Source of the DNA: Chimonanthus salicifolius
Lineage: Eukaryota; Streptophyta; Magnoliopsida; Laurales; Calycanthaceae
Length of the DNA stretch: 64,000 bases
Direction: 5' to 3'
Assembly: GCA_013350335.1 (NCBI GenBank)
Contig: CM023533.1
Location: forward strand, 33,722,170 to 33,786,169
In this document: piece by piece, positions 36,019-45,593 of the stretch
How positions within the stretch are numbered: position 1 is the first letter of the stretch
Layout of the letters: each line of letters begins with the position of its first letter
Notes under the pieces: generated by a model
Told to the model about the DNA's origin: nothing
Databases searched by the model: none
The model's input: only the letters and a program-made list of their open reading frames with translations
Made by a program: the position numbers and the translations under genes

Positions 36019-36633
36019 CAATCAGGGGTGGCATCATGTTCTGGGCCGATTCTATTGGGTCAAAATACATCTTTTCGAGACTAGAAACATGGGCGATGAC
36101 ATATGGTGATATCTTTAAGCCTTGTGCTTACTTGGCCGAAAGAGCTGCCAAAGGCATTTCTCTGGTGAGGATTGTTATTTCTATTTTTGGAGTTTCATAA
36201 TTATACGATGCTTAACTGAGCTAAATTGTGCACTAGTTTGCCCAACAATGATACCGAAAGAGACTACCTTTCAGCCATCTTTCTGTTGAGCCCCATAATG
36301 GGATTGCATGTGCTTTTACTGTTCCACTGTTGCATGAATATAAGATTGGTCTGATAGCAACCAAAAAATTAAAGCTTGGACAGTAAGGAATCATCATGGG
36401 GAAGTTTTTGGGTTTCCAAATCTGCTGTGAGGCATATCACTAGAACAATTTGGATTTACCTAATAGTGAGCAGACGCGCAATCAATCAGGCTGACCAATT
36501 GGCTTGATTTAACATCTTAAATTGTTGTCATTGCTCATTCACTTGTATTATTGAGACTCATGCCAATCTGAATTAATAACATCTGTGACCAATGCAGAGT
36601 GCCCCAGTGGAGCAAGCCAAATCTCGACTATGA
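12194..36633 (+). CDS. MFP2: Peroxisomal fatty-acid beta-oxidation multifunctional protein MFP2-like, copy 1 (exons 2-18)
   Basis: Bifunctional enoyl-CoA hydratase and L-3-hydroxyacyl-CoA dehydrogenase of the peroxisome. Exons: 12194-12265, 12369-12437, 12524-12580, 12870-12937, 13015-13096, 16393-16448, 16768-17070, 17144-17230, 19347-19521, 19630-19751, 20188-20351, 20436-20690, 28614-28735, 28915-29036, 35723-35871, 36026-36164, 36598-36633. All junctions are GT-AG and the frame stays open. Hydratase part: KGKFSGGFDI, GLALGGGLE and GLPELQLG supply the oxyanion pocket and the two catalytic Glu. Dehydrogenase part: the NAD-binding GGGLMGSGIA, NTST, catalytic GAHFFSP with the Glu of MPLLEIV, and GFAVNR. 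The end AKSRL carries a PTS1. With an exon 1 the size of copy 2's, the protein would be about 726 aa, the usual length. Exon 1 is not seen and may lie left of the window. Plant MFP2 rather than AIM1 is suggested by ARKPSVAAIDGLALGG. The exon 3 donor is placed at 12,438 by frame; 12,448 would also fit. Confidence 0.93.
13370..16096 (+). repeat. Possible LTR-derived sequence in intron 6 of copy 1
   Basis: Non-coding sequence on both sides of the 14,254-15,464 element. The right part has a TATA-like ACAAATAGAG (about 15,618) followed by a region rich in AAGCTTG and GAGAGCTT words, which resembles an LTR promoter plus R region. The left part repeats GTGGGACC and GGGTCC words. A start at TGTAGG and an end at TTCGCA with a 4-bp agca flank are possible, but no firm TG...CA ends with a 5-bp duplication were found. 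Confidence 0.3.
14254..15464. mobile_element. Palindromic hAT-type element with perfect 8-bp target duplication
   Basis: 1211 bp bounded by CAGCGTAACAAATACCG and CGGTATTTGTGACTATG and flanked by gtttggac on both sides (14,246-14,253 and 15,465-15,472). Ends are rich in TTAAAAACGCG words. The middle (about 14,560-15,260) is a large fold-back: blocks such as GACTTCAAGGTCTTTTGACA, AAATATTTAGGAGTGTC and ATTACGATAA occur in both orientations, some of them three or four times. No coding capacity. Family assigned only from the duplication length and the terminal CA...TG. Confidence 0.85.
17685..17830 (-). repeat. Possible antisense LINE 3' tail in intron 9 of copy 1
   Basis: A T-run (17,683-17,692) followed by A-rich sequence with GAAAAGAGTACAAAAAG resembles the reverse complement of plant LINE 3' ends (compare 1038-1100). 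No coding sequence is recognisable. Confidence 0.35.
18690..19130 (-). pseudogene. LINE 3' fragment, RNase H C-terminus, minus strand
   Basis: Minus-strand translation of about 18,880-19,010 gives VVFRLIRRSANKIADFLARVG, the C-terminal helix of the LINE RNase H domain. Upstream pieces (IVEGGSRTALAWEV in another frame) fit the EGDS block. A T-rich run near 18,695 probably marks the poly(A). Heavily frameshifted relic in intron 9 of MFP2 copy 1. Confidence 0.7.
20120..20147. repeat. (TC)n microsatellite upstream of the exon 12 acceptor
   Basis: About 14 TC dinucleotides, 40 bp before the acceptor at 20,187. It may serve as extra polypyrimidine tract. The copy 2 intron lacks it. Confidence 0.95.
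21525..21766. repeat. Direct repeat, left member (pairs with 27,378-27,620)
   Basis: Shares with 27,378-27,620 the word order GGCTTTGGCTTG (here GGCCTTGGCTTG), CTTGATTGGATAAG, CATTTATCTAA, GGGCTTTAAAA (here AGGCTTTAAAA), AGTCAAATTGG and CTACTATGGGCCC. The copies are diverged and non-coding. They flank the solo LTR and the hAT element. Confidence 0.75.
21767..22904 (-). mobile_element. Solo LTR, 1138 bp, minus orientation
   Basis: Begins TGATGCA and ends TGCATCA. Flanked by cccac on both sides (21,762-21,766 and 22,905-22,909), a perfect 5-bp target duplication. There is no internal retroelement sequence, so it is a solo LTR left by LTR-LTR recombination. On the minus strand TATAAAAGCC (22,724-22,733) is a good TATA box about 170 bp from the LTR start, which sets the orientation. 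Family not determined. Confidence 0.85.
23826..24235. repeat. 98-bp tandem repeat array, about 4 units
   Basis: The word TATTGACTAT/TATTGACGAT recurs at 23,831, 23,929, 24,027, 24,125 and 24,223, exactly 98 bp apart. Each unit contains ATTTATATATTTATTTAAAT and GCTTAATTATTAATTGATT. Units differ at only a few positions. It lies between the 5' end of the hAT element and the transposase start. Confidence 0.95.
24653..27106 (+). pseudogene. hAT transposase (BED zinc finger, DUF659, hAT dimerisation domain)
   Basis: Start placed at MVRGTGNEGQDEAW (ATG 24,653); an upstream in-frame ATG exists at 24,437 but lacks family similarity. N-terminal BED-like finger: CNYCKKKNEWWYL and CPKCPES. DUF659 follows with GCTIMTDGWTDGKNRSITNF at about residues 210-229. 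A stop TAA at 25,460 replaces a Gln codon (VV*IVTDNA). Then CAAHCLDLMLEDIG appears, a frameshift occurs near 25,620, and RPAITRFATCYLTLKSI leads to a 234-aa open stretch ending at 26,315. The dimerisation domain (CSATGCERNWSVFEQ) is split by introns at about 26,309-26,397 and 26,517-26,605. A further stop is at 26,736. After a last intron (about 26,866-26,954) the acidic C-terminus ends DENDIL at 27,106. At least two stops and one shift make it probably inactive. Confidence 0.88.
27378..27620. repeat. Direct repeat, right member (pairs with 21,525-21,766)
   Basis: Diverged second copy of the sequence just left of the solo LTR; shared words are listed under the left member. The following AATTCAAAGTTTGCA also matches the sequence at 22,910-22,925, so the duplication is older than both the solo LTR and the hAT insertion. 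Confidence 0.75.
27800..28135 (+). pseudogene. RTE-type LINE 3' fragment
   Basis: Plus-strand translation in shifting frames gives DDKWRWFRHVSRKPES, then a Gly-Arg-rich stretch (GKRKRGRPLKTWK-like at about 27,975-28,015) and a VKWRSRTRKTNP-like end. This matches the known end of plant RTE elements (LRWFGHV, then RGRPKxTW, then DRxEWRxR). Too decayed for a single frame. Confidence 0.65.
29037..29059. repeat. (CT)n microsatellite that forms the exon 15 splice donor
   Basis: The donor of exon 15 in copy 1 is AAAG|GTCTCTCT, so the repeat starts with the GT itself. Copy 2 has the same arrangement at 61,472 (AAG|GTCTCTCTC). Confidence 0.9.
29181..29264. repeat. (CT)n-(CA)n compound microsatellite
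   Basis: CT run 29,181-29,193, CA run 29,195-29,217, a GCAGCAGC break, then further CA and CACT runs. Intron 15 of copy 1. Confidence 0.95.
29543..30505. mobile_element. Non-autonomous hAT element (CAATGTTATCAAACCCG terminus)
   Basis: 963 bp. Left end CAATGTTATCAAACCCG, right end GGTTTTTAAAACATTG. Flanks cttgaaac (29,535-29,542) and cttgagat (30,506-30,513) match at 6 of 8 bases. The left terminus matches the reverse complement of the right terminus of the hAT element at 27,345 (CAATGTTATCAAACTCG) at all but one base. A stretch at 29,765-29,990 ending in an A-run may be a retroposed insert. No coding capacity. Confidence 0.65.
31111..31759 (+). mobile_element. pogo/Lemi1-like (Emigrant-type) DNA transposon relic
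   Basis: Left end CAGTAAAACCCCTATAAA and right end ATTTATCGAGGTTTTACTA resemble the known Emigrant/Lemi1 termini (CAGTAAAACCTCTATAAAT). Flanked by TA (31,109-31,110 and 31,760-31,761), the pogo target duplication. Inside, about 31,400-31,523 reads PEVVYALQKIKDEVEF and QTTLDAYFEKELN followed by a stop, like the C-terminal tail of pogo-type transposases. Internal deletion relic of a once autonomous element. Confidence 0.75.
31762..33246. other. Intron 15 of copy 1, no recognisable gene
   Basis: AT-rich non-coding sequence with a (GA)n run at 32,351-32,376. Short open frames here lack similarity and codon structure. No further repeat family recognised. Confidence 0.5.
33247..34146. mobile_element. 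Repeat element R1, copy in MFP2 copy 1 intron 15
   Basis: About 0.9 kb with GTTTCGG and CGGAATTGAC near its ends. Its order of words (GGAACATTCC, AATATATTTAAATTA, TCTACATAAATAAAAA, ACTAATTCAAGAATGTTTGAA, CCATATGG, then a CACTTGATC/GATCAAGTGG fold-back) is repeated in reverse complement at 44,695-45,475. The element is interrupted near its right end by a truncated LINE (34,162-35,325). Confidence 0.75.
34162..35325 (+). mobile_element. 5'-truncated LINE with perfect 15-bp target duplication
   Basis: Flanked by aagtttgggctgata on both sides (34,147-34,161 and 35,326-35,340). Carries the zf-RVT end and RNase H of an L1-type ORF2 close to LINE-B: APFKVKVFGWLAG, TPPAMGLLKLNFDGSC, GLAGYGGVI, SVLDVELYAL, then DKIDKIRQSI, WIPQCANSETNALARQG. 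The 3' UTR has a (GA)n run (35,172-35,199) and ends in an A-run (35,315-35,324). Frameshifts are present. The 5' truncation and duplication are the hallmarks of target-primed reverse transcription. Confidence 0.92.
34879..34909 (+). other. 31-bp plastid tRNA-Gly-like patch within the LINE RNase H
   Basis: Between codons VELYAL and the expected WRGVLL the LINE carries an extra 31 bp. It contains GCGGGTTCGATTCCCGC, a perfect T-arm stem and loop, followed by TACCCGC. That is the 3' half of a tRNA whose acceptor would start GCGGGTA, which fits chloroplast trnG-UCC as I remember it. It is not a functional tRNA gene. Confidence 0.65.
35984..36014. repeat. (CT)n microsatellite acting as polypyrimidine tract of exon 17 acceptor
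   Basis: About 15 CT dinucleotides directly before TTTTTCAATCAG|G at 36,025. Absent from the same intron of copy 2. Confidence 0.9.
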
Positions 36634-39600
36634 ACCAATCTGCTTTGAAATCCAATACCCTCAAGTCTATCATTGTATCACCGTTTAGGAATAAGATGAT
36701 ATTTGAGTATCATGAATCAAGCAGGTTTTCATCTTCACTGAAGCTGCTATCCTTATTGTTAATCTTCACTAGGGTTTAGGTCTTTGCAGTAATGCAGCTG
36801 TTCTTTTATAAGGTGTATATTTTACAATTTACATCTCTACTGTCTAAATACTGTTTATAATGGGAGAGAGAAATTGGGTATGGAAATGCATACTGGTTCT
36901 AGCATGTTTTATATTTATCTTTATTAGGTTCATTTGAAACTTCAATAGAATAATGAATTGAATTGTATGACTCTGCATTGCAGATGAAGCTCTTTAAGCT
37001 GCAATTGATCATTATACACAATTGCATTGTTTTTTTCTTTTAAGACCAAGGTATCTAAGCGTCTCACCTGACTAATACTTAGAGTATGTATAAACCTCCT
37101 AATTTGCACACGGCATGTACAGAACAATGGAGAGTGACCCTTTTTGTATTGTGGGGGACTTGATCCTTTAGACTTCCCACAAATAACTGCGGGTATTGAC
37201 CACCAAGCTGCCAATCCCTCCAGGTTTTCACTATTGCATTGTTGACTTGCTAGAAAACATGTGGTCTGAATCTGACCACTTATATATTCATTTTGTTTTC
37301 GGATGAGTTTTGCTAATCAAGCATGTGAAAAGTAATTTTTGGTGATCTCTACAGGATCTGATATATTCCCAAACTGGGTTACACATACCATGTAAATATT
37401 CAATTTTCAGCAGAATCCTTGGAATGAACTCCACAATTAAATGGATATTAATTCCATGGTTTCAGCTTTCAAGAGTAAGTGGGAATGGATAAGAATGGAT
37501 CGAAGGAATTTGGACTGGGCCAAGTTTTAAGTTTATTCAGCTCATTCCATTCTATTCCGACCTATTTTTAAAACCAAATGAGCTGTAAAAGTCTAAAAAT
37601 GATGACCATAAGTTGTTACTGTATTCAATATCCTTAAATGGTCACACAAGTTAAAACCAAGTTAATATTTTTACCCTTCATTAAAAAAAAAAAAGTTAAA
37701 ACCAATGGTTGTGAAAATTTGACAAATCCAATATTATATCTCTGCCAAGATACAATGGAGAGGTTAGCACTCCCAAAGGAAAGCCCTAATTTTAATCTAA
37801 ACCAACAAAATCAAATCTAAGATGTGATAACCTATATTTCATCAAATGTTTAAAAAAATTCTATATCTGCTGGTATTTATCCTCAAGTTATTTAAGTTTT
37901 GTAATTACTATCAAATCCATTGGTAATGCACAAATTTCTTCTATTTTTAGATAATAATATGACAAGGTTAGACCAAATCATTCTAATTCACAAAATCTAA
38001 TCTTATTTTTTTTTATCTACTTTTTAGCCATTTTTACACAAATTTTCCTCTTTTTTAAATATTAATATGATAAAGACATGTCAAATTTTCAAATTTCCCA
38101 AATAAAATCTTATTCATTTTATATTTTAATTTTTTTTTTGGATAAATTTTCTATTAATTGCTCGTCAAATATAAACAAATCAAAATTGTCTAATGAACAA
38201 GTGGTCAATATTTTTTTACTATCACTTTTTAATATAAATAAAGTAAAAAGATTAAAAACAAAAACATTTAACAATTTCAATTTAAATGACTTTTTAATCT
38301 CTGTTTCATAGTATGAATGGATATTGAGAATTTAGAAGCACCTTATCATTCAACAAAATATAGTGTCTCTTTATCAGAACACATTGTCCCAATTATATAT
38401 GGCTTTATTTGTTGCTACCCAATTAGGGTGGCAATGGGTCGGATTAGTTCAGGTTGGGTTTTTGTCTGATTCAATCTGGATTTTATTTTATTCAATCTTG
38501 ACCTGACCTAAATTTTATTTTATTTAAAATTTATAAAAATTAGAAAAATTAGAGAAAAATCATTTTTAATAGAAAATAAAAGATAAAAGGGTTACATTCT
38601 CGTGAGCATATTGAGATATAAAAAATTGATGCAATGAGATAATATTTTTTTAATTCAGTGGGATACATGGACTAAAAATAATAGGTAGAATAAGAAATAG
38701 ATTATATAAATATTATTTTCAATTCAATTCGGGTCAGATTCAGGCTTGGGACATTTCTACTCAATCCTACTCAAATTTAATTTAAGTCGGATTGATTCAA
38801 ATTAATTTTTATCTTGAAAAATACATGACCCAAAGTTCTTTTTTTGGTTCAGGTACGTTCACATGGTTAAAAAAAAATTGTCACCCTTATGAAGTTGTTG
38901 AGAATTGATTGGAGCCTATTACTATAAGATTTTTTGTACCATTTTTGACAAGAGTTTTTGTATTATTGTATTGAAAGAATTGTCTTATTGTATTAAACTA
39001 TTGATAAGTCTCCATCCTTTCGTAAGTTGATTGAAACAAAAGGGATTTTCTTATACTTTTATTCATCATAGCATCTTCTTAAAATGTTGATTTTCTTAGC
39101 ATTTTTAATATTATGTCATATTTTGGGCTGCATCTAATAATCTGAAATGAGAGGAGATCCTTACACACATCAAAATATAAAAAATTAAAAATATAGCATT
39201 TTTATTATTAATGTTGTTAAGCACATCCAATTGTTCAAAATGAGAGAATCCAAAGGAGTTAAAGCGATCGTTAGGAACTTGAAGCAGGAATCTTAAATTT
39301 GATTCTTACTCTACTCTAAATGGCCACTCCCTGGAGAGTTAACTCTGAAATATACGTGGACATCTTGATCATATGAAAAAAAAAAAAAAGAGAAAGAGAA
39401 AACCTCAAGATTGCCAAAATACAAAAAATCATCGGCATATAGTATTTTGTAACACGTGATATGTCAACTTTAGTCTTCTATTAGATGGTTTTTGATTAAG
39501 TGACTATAAATTTCATATATTGATGAATTTTTATATTTTAACTAGTATAATGGTATCTAAATTATGCCCAACTGCCAATTTTGAAAATGCTAGCAAACAA

Positions 39601-41200
39601 GTTATTCAAATTAGACTTTTCATTGTATAAAAACACATTTTTTTTTTCAAAATATAGAAAAACACTAGAAATTTTCAAATTAAAAATATTAAACTTATTT
39701 TTAAACATTCTTTGAAATTATGAATCATATACAAAAACTATAAAGTGAAAATACTTGTTCAACTATAGATGAAAAGAAGCTGTTTAGTATTGAAATTTTG
39801 AATAAAGATTTCTTGAATCACTCACAAATCTTGTCAAAAACATCTTCAATCACATTTTACCTACTTTAATTTTATAAATGCTGGCATGGCCCATATAATA
39901 ATATGAATAATTTATAAAGCATGTTTAGACCTCCCTAAAATTAAATAAAGATCTTGACTTCCACAAATAATGATATAATATGACATGCATCATTTATAAG
40001 AATTCCTTTTTAAAATATGCAGCAGTTGAGTTGAGATGGTCCTTCTGTCTTGCCTCTCACTTTGTTTGTATAAGAGGATTTGGATTTGGATCTGGATCTT
40101 CCTTTCCATAATTCAAAATTTTAAGTAATTTGTTTGAACCAATTCAGATGATTTGGATTATTAAGTCAAAATACTAAATTTCCATTGCTCTATTTAAAGC
40201 TAGAGGACCCATGTGGAGTTCATCCTTTTAAAAGTACAATTTTTTCTAAATAACTTTATTAGAAATGAGAGAATTTTTTAAAAGAATTTATTCTATGCAT
40301 TTAAAAGTATTATTGATGTGTATTTTATTGACTCGCTATCTTGACAAATGTCTAAAAGAGTCACTTCACTAACAAATATCATATAATTCAAATTGAATCA
40401 CAAGAACCTCACCGATTACATTCGTGTAACATGTTCTTCACAAAGCACGTAGAAACTCCTTAGATGATTTGAAAGGGAAGATTGAAGAAAGGTAGGTATT
40501 ACTTTCTCAGTAAATTTTATACCTCTATGGCCATACTTAAATGAGATATTCATAAGTGATTATATATTTTTTATGATGAAAAAAATTCAAGACTTCTATC
40601 TCTCTTAGTGTGAAGATATTGGATAAAACTCTAAATACATAGTCCTTAGAAGTGACGGATATCGAGTGACTATTTAATTTGAATCTGAAACATCTATTTC
40701 TTGAGCCGTAATAGTTAGTTGAACTATCCCGTGATATTATATAAGCAATTATATAAATAAAATAATTAAATAAAAAATTCTTCTTTCAATTATCGTAGGC
40801 TTATTATATATGTTATAAAATATTAATAAACTATAGAATTAAATTTTGAAATCTAAAATCATAAATTTAAATTAATTAGTTGAGATTCAAATTTTATTTA
40901 TCGATTTTTTATATATTATTACTAAAATTTATATTTGAATTAAATTATAAAATTAATTATTTGAGAGGGACAGCTGCCGTGGCAGACAACGAAAAGGTAT
41001 TCAGTTGAATGGGCACTTCCGGTAATTTTAGCATTTTTACCGACACACAAGTACAGAGTACCGTGAGTGAGTGGGCTTCTCGTAATAATTCAAATCTGTT
41101 AGCTGCTGCAGTACTTAGACAACAGAACCAAGAAAGTTCGTCAAGTTCACCAGCCAATTTGTTTCCTCCCATCTCTGTTTGCTTGGGTTGAGAGAGAGAG
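36634..41200. other. Intergenic region between MFP2 copies
   Basis: Holds the 3' UTR of copy 1, about 4 kb of AT-rich DNA with one MITE-like repeat (38,424-38,889), and the promoter and 5' UTR of copy 2. The GC content rises after about 40,960. A GAGAGAGAGAG run lies directly before the ATG at 41,201. No TATA box was recognised with confidence, and no gene was found here. Confidence 0.6.
38424..38889. mobile_element. hAT-type MITE candidate (TAGGGTGGCAATGGG terminus)
   Basis: Left end TAGGGTGGCAATGGG, right end ATTGTCACCCTTA, like the element at 296-491. The interior near both ends has GGGTT and CGGGTCAGATTC words. No convincing 8-bp duplication was found, so the borders are approximate. Confidence 0.5.
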
Positions 41201-41303
41201 ATGGGTAGCAGGAAGAAGGGAAGAACAGAGATGGAAATAGGAGCAGATGGGGTTGCTGTCATTACCATTATCAATCCCCCTGTCAACTCATTATCCTATG
41301 ATG

Positions 41304-43223
41304 GTAATGCCCTTCTAACTTCTGCTTCCAATTCCTCTGCTTCTGCTGCATTTTTTGTTTTTTTTTTTGTTGTTTCATGTTTCTCTGATTCTTCGTGCCT
41401 TCTTAACTCTGTCTTTTGCTAATCTTTTGAGCATTGATAGTTTATGTTTTTTTTTTTTTTTTTTTGGTATTTTTTAACACTGAACTCTATGTATACAGTA
41501 TTTTGAATCTGCTTAATCCCCCAGAAAGTGGATGTTGTAAACAAGTCCTCATTTTTACAAATTCAAGTTTAGGAGCCCATTATCAAGACAGTAGGAAAAA
41601 AGTTAATTAATTTTTTTATTTTTTATTTGGGGTGGGGGGAGGGGGGTTAGACATTTTTACCTTTCTTTCGAGATTTTTCTTCATCACCTTCTGATAATTT
41701 CTAGTTGTTATTGAATTAGTGTTAAAGTATTTTGCAGGTTTTGTCATCTCAAAACCTTCTTTATAATTGGTTTGGAGTGTTTGCATTTGACTTCGATTTG
41801 ATTTTCCTTTATTTGCTCTCATGTGGTTGGAATTTGAGTGTATTATACATTGAAATCCATGATTTAGCACGATTAGAACCCAGCACTATTACATGGTTCA
41901 TATGCAATTTGACAATTCAGATGCTCTATTCTTGATCATAGGTACTTAAAATGACTGAATAAGTTCTTATACCTTACGACAAAAACCAAAATCTTCTAGA
42001 CATCATATCTAATTGTATTTTATCAGAAATGGGCCATTATTTCCTTTGTCAGAATTTGACAGTGTGGCCTGTCAGATGGGTGCTGGATAAACCATCAATA
42101 TAAAAATTGTGCCATTTGGGCATCATTTGACACTTGAGATACACCCTTCACTGAATATACGAAAATCCACTACAATGGTGCAATTAGCAAAATCATTCAT
42201 ACCATGAGCTGCATCATTAGATATCTTGTAAATGTAAATGTGGTAATTGCTTGATGACTCTGTGCATATTTCCAATTGGCTGATATTAGACTATTAATTC
42301 CTATCACAAATTTTAGGAATTGTTATTGAACATTTGTCCTATCCTAGTACAAGTTCTCATAGTAGTTATGTATTTTGGTTTGAGAATTTGCTCATATAAT
42401 CTCACTAGAAAAGGATTATCGTTATTGTGCCATCTGTTAAACTTAAGTTCACTTGGCCATCACACATTTTTTGTTCTAATCCCTAATGATTTACTCAGTC
42501 CACAAACTTATTAATGGAGCAAACTCAATGAAACAACAATTGGTACCATAGAGAAGTGACCATGAAGTAAAGTATCGACCAATTGAAAAGATTATCCATG
42601 TGGTTAAAATAACTACATTATGGGTTGATTTCCCATGTCATGGCCTAGTCTCAATTCTGGAGAGATGGAGGTAATCTGTACCAAATGGTTCACACAAAGT
42701 AGAGTAATGGGGATTGCTGTATTATGAGAAACTTTTATTTACAGATGAATGTACAACACAAAGACCTCATCTACCACAAAATACTCATTGAAAACTTACT
42801 CATGTACTTGTGTAGAATTCTTTGAAATGAAGAAATACTGCAAAATTAATTGTCCTTTATATTCTTTTGTTAATTGGACTTTTATGTTAGCCCATTTCTT
42901 ACTAGTCACTTTGCTTCTGGTATCATGGATCATTGTTATACATTGCAATTTAATCTACTGAGACTCTAGCTGTATCTTAGCTTTTCAGTTGGATCGAGGC
43001 TGTGTAAATGTTCAACACATTTTTATTGAAGAAACAGCATTCAGTGTCCTCGTCAGTTGCATAATTTATTGGCATGCCCTCCTTTTTATTTTGTACCTTT
43101 TTTTCTTCAGAAGAAAGTATTATTACATGCATACAAAACTGTTGAACTTACCGTTAGTCCATATTTTATCCTGCTCTTGCTTTTATACTGTTTGAGTCAC
43201 ATAATGCAAATGTTTTTCCCCAG
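41304..43223. other. Intron 1 of MFP2 copy 2
   Basis: 1.9 kb, GT-AG, T-rich. No transposon or other gene recognised. It is the size reference for the missing intron 1 of copy 1. Confidence 0.7.
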
Positions 43224-44342
43224 TATTATTCAACATGAAAGATAACTATGAGCACGCATTAGAAAGATATGATGTAAAAGCAATTGTTATCACGGGTAAA
43301 TGAACTGATCTCTATCTTTCTAATCTTTAAATGACAGAGAGAATAATAATGAGATGGTGCTTACAACTTTGGTTAATTGAACAGGTTCGAAAGGCAAATT
43401 TTCTGGAGGTTTTGATATTACTGCCTTTGGTGGTACGCCTTAAGTCCATATAGAATATTGATTTTTTTCAGTTAAAACTTTTGGATATATAATTGTGTAT
43501 CCTGCAGGGAAGCAGCCAAATCCTGGTTACTTGTTGATAGATGTTTTTACTGACATGTTTGAAGGTATTGAATGGTTTTATCACTTTCAGCAATCAAGTG
43601 AAATTGGTTTCATCTTGTTTCCTTTCCTTGTTATTGTCTTTATCAAGTCACATTCAGGTAATCTGTCACATGTTCTCCTTAGGATTCTATATCTTTGGGT
43701 ATGGCAGTTGATAAATCAAATGGTCCTTGAGGATCAGTGGTCAAATTCCAAAGAATGACAAGCCTTTCCTGATATTTAAACTTTGGAACCTCTGCAATTA
43801 GAATCTATAGAAGTTAGTTTAGATTTGTGCTGGTCGCTCCATGGTCATTAATTTGTCTTACTCTTTTATTGGAATTAATTTGTTTCTCTTCAGCTGCAAG
43901 AAAGCCTTCAGTGGCAGCTATTGATGGCCTTGCTCTTGGTGGTGGACTAGAGCTTGCTATGGTATATGTTATGGTTTTTCATGAGATTATGTCATTCATA
44001 TGGATGTTTGTTTAGGTTAGTCCTCCTGTATGAACCAGTTATTCTAATTTGTCAGGTTTGCCAAGCTCGCATTTCCACTTCTACTGCTCGACTAGGCCTT
44101 CCTGAACTTCAACTTGGAATAATTCCTGGACTTGGAGGTATGGTTCTATACAATGTGCAAAGTTCAAATATGGATCAAAAGACCTATAGTCTCTAACTGT
44201 ACAATACACAAAATAGTGATGGTATGACCTCCAAAAACCCACCACCTCAAAGGATATGCATAAAGTTTGTAGTCAACAGAAATCTCTTAAAATAAAAGTC
44301 TCTCTTTTTTCTTTTCTCTTTTTTATTTATTTATAGATAATT

Positions 44343-44690
44343 ACTCTTTTTTTTGAGCGGTAACAAGAAGAAAATATATTAAAGATGAAAGAAATTACTA
44401 AGGACGCCAACCAAGGGTCTAAGAAACATAAACCCCAAGATTAAATTGCTTTTGTACGAATAAAAAAGTGAAAAGATTAAATTTTCTAATATAAAGACAA
44501 CCATACTTGCTATTATGAAAGATTCCATAATCTAACTAATAAATAAACGAAAGGTAGACAAAAATAATAAGAAATTTGTGATCCTATAGTATGCTATCAT
44601 AAAGTTGGCCGTAACTTCTCCAATATATGTCAAAAGTCAAAATTGCACAAACTTGGGCCCGATGGAAGGGTAATTAAATATCCTATCCTT
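44343..44690 (-). repeat. Antisense LINE 3' tail
   Basis: TTTTTTTTGAGCGGTAACAA at 44,347-44,366 matches the antisense start of LINE-A (TTTTTTGAGCGATAACAA at about 1043-1060), so it is the 3' UTR and poly(A) of a related LINE. No coding part is readable. Confidence 0.6.
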
Positions 44691-44694
44691 AGAT

Positions 44695-45475
44695 GTCAAT
44701 TCTGTTCCGTTTCAGCCCTACCCATTCCGCTCTACAAATTTCATTTAAAAAAATTGGATACAAATATAAAATCCAACTGTACAAATAAAAAATAGACTTC
44801 ATAGGCTACAACTTTAAAAAAATGAGTCTAAAAAAAATATGAACCCACTTGATCTTAGTGGTCAAAGTCATCATATATTCTTAATTCATGGACACATTAT
44901 GATCTTGACTACTAAGATCAAGTAGTTAGAAATTAAACTTCGGGCTAAAATTTGGTCCAAGGCTGTAGTTCGTGGAGTATATTTTCAATTCATATGGTTT
45001 ATTTTTAACGTGTAAGACAAAAATTTGAGAAAAAATGAAATGGACCCAGTATGCCTATGTGTTTTAAGTTTTGACCTTTAATTTTGAATAAAATGAGAAT
45101 TCAAGTTTATTTCTTGGTTATTTTTTGGATTTTTTGTCTAATTCAATTCGTAATTGATTCTTACTAGAGTAAGTTTTCAAACATTCTTGAATTAGTATTT
45201 GATAATTACTCTATTATGAATTGAAATTATAAACATGAGTAGTTATTTAATGATAATTTATATTTTTATTTATGTAGATTAGTGTAAAATAATAAAAATA
45301 ATTAATTTAAATATATTTATAACTTTGTATTATTATCTTTATATTTTATTATTTTTTTACTTTAAAAAAAAAATTATACCATCTTTTCCAAAATGGAACA
45401 CCAAAATAGTCAAAACGTTCCGTTATAATTTATAAAGACAAAACTGGAACAAGTTTCGGAACAGATCTGACAAAT
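44695..45475. mobile_element. Repeat element R1, copy in MFP2 copy 2 intron 6 (inverted relative to 33.2 kb)
   Basis: About 0.8 kb. Reverse-complement order of the words in the 33,247-34,146 element: CGGAACAGAATTGACA (minus strand) at the left, a CACTTGATC/GATCAAGTAG fold-back at about 44,850-44,930, CATATGG, CTTGAATTAGTA, TATTTATGTAGATTA, GGAACACC and CGTTCCG at the right. The ends resemble TGTCAGATCTGTTCCG. No target duplication found. Confidence 0.7.
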
Positions 45476-45593
45476 ATGATCCTACCCAATAGATCTAATT
45501 TGATGTCAATTAGACACTGTAATAGACCTAAAATATTACCATTATTGAAAACAGGGCTGCGGGCACACCTGCACCGATCATAGCGGCAGTTAC

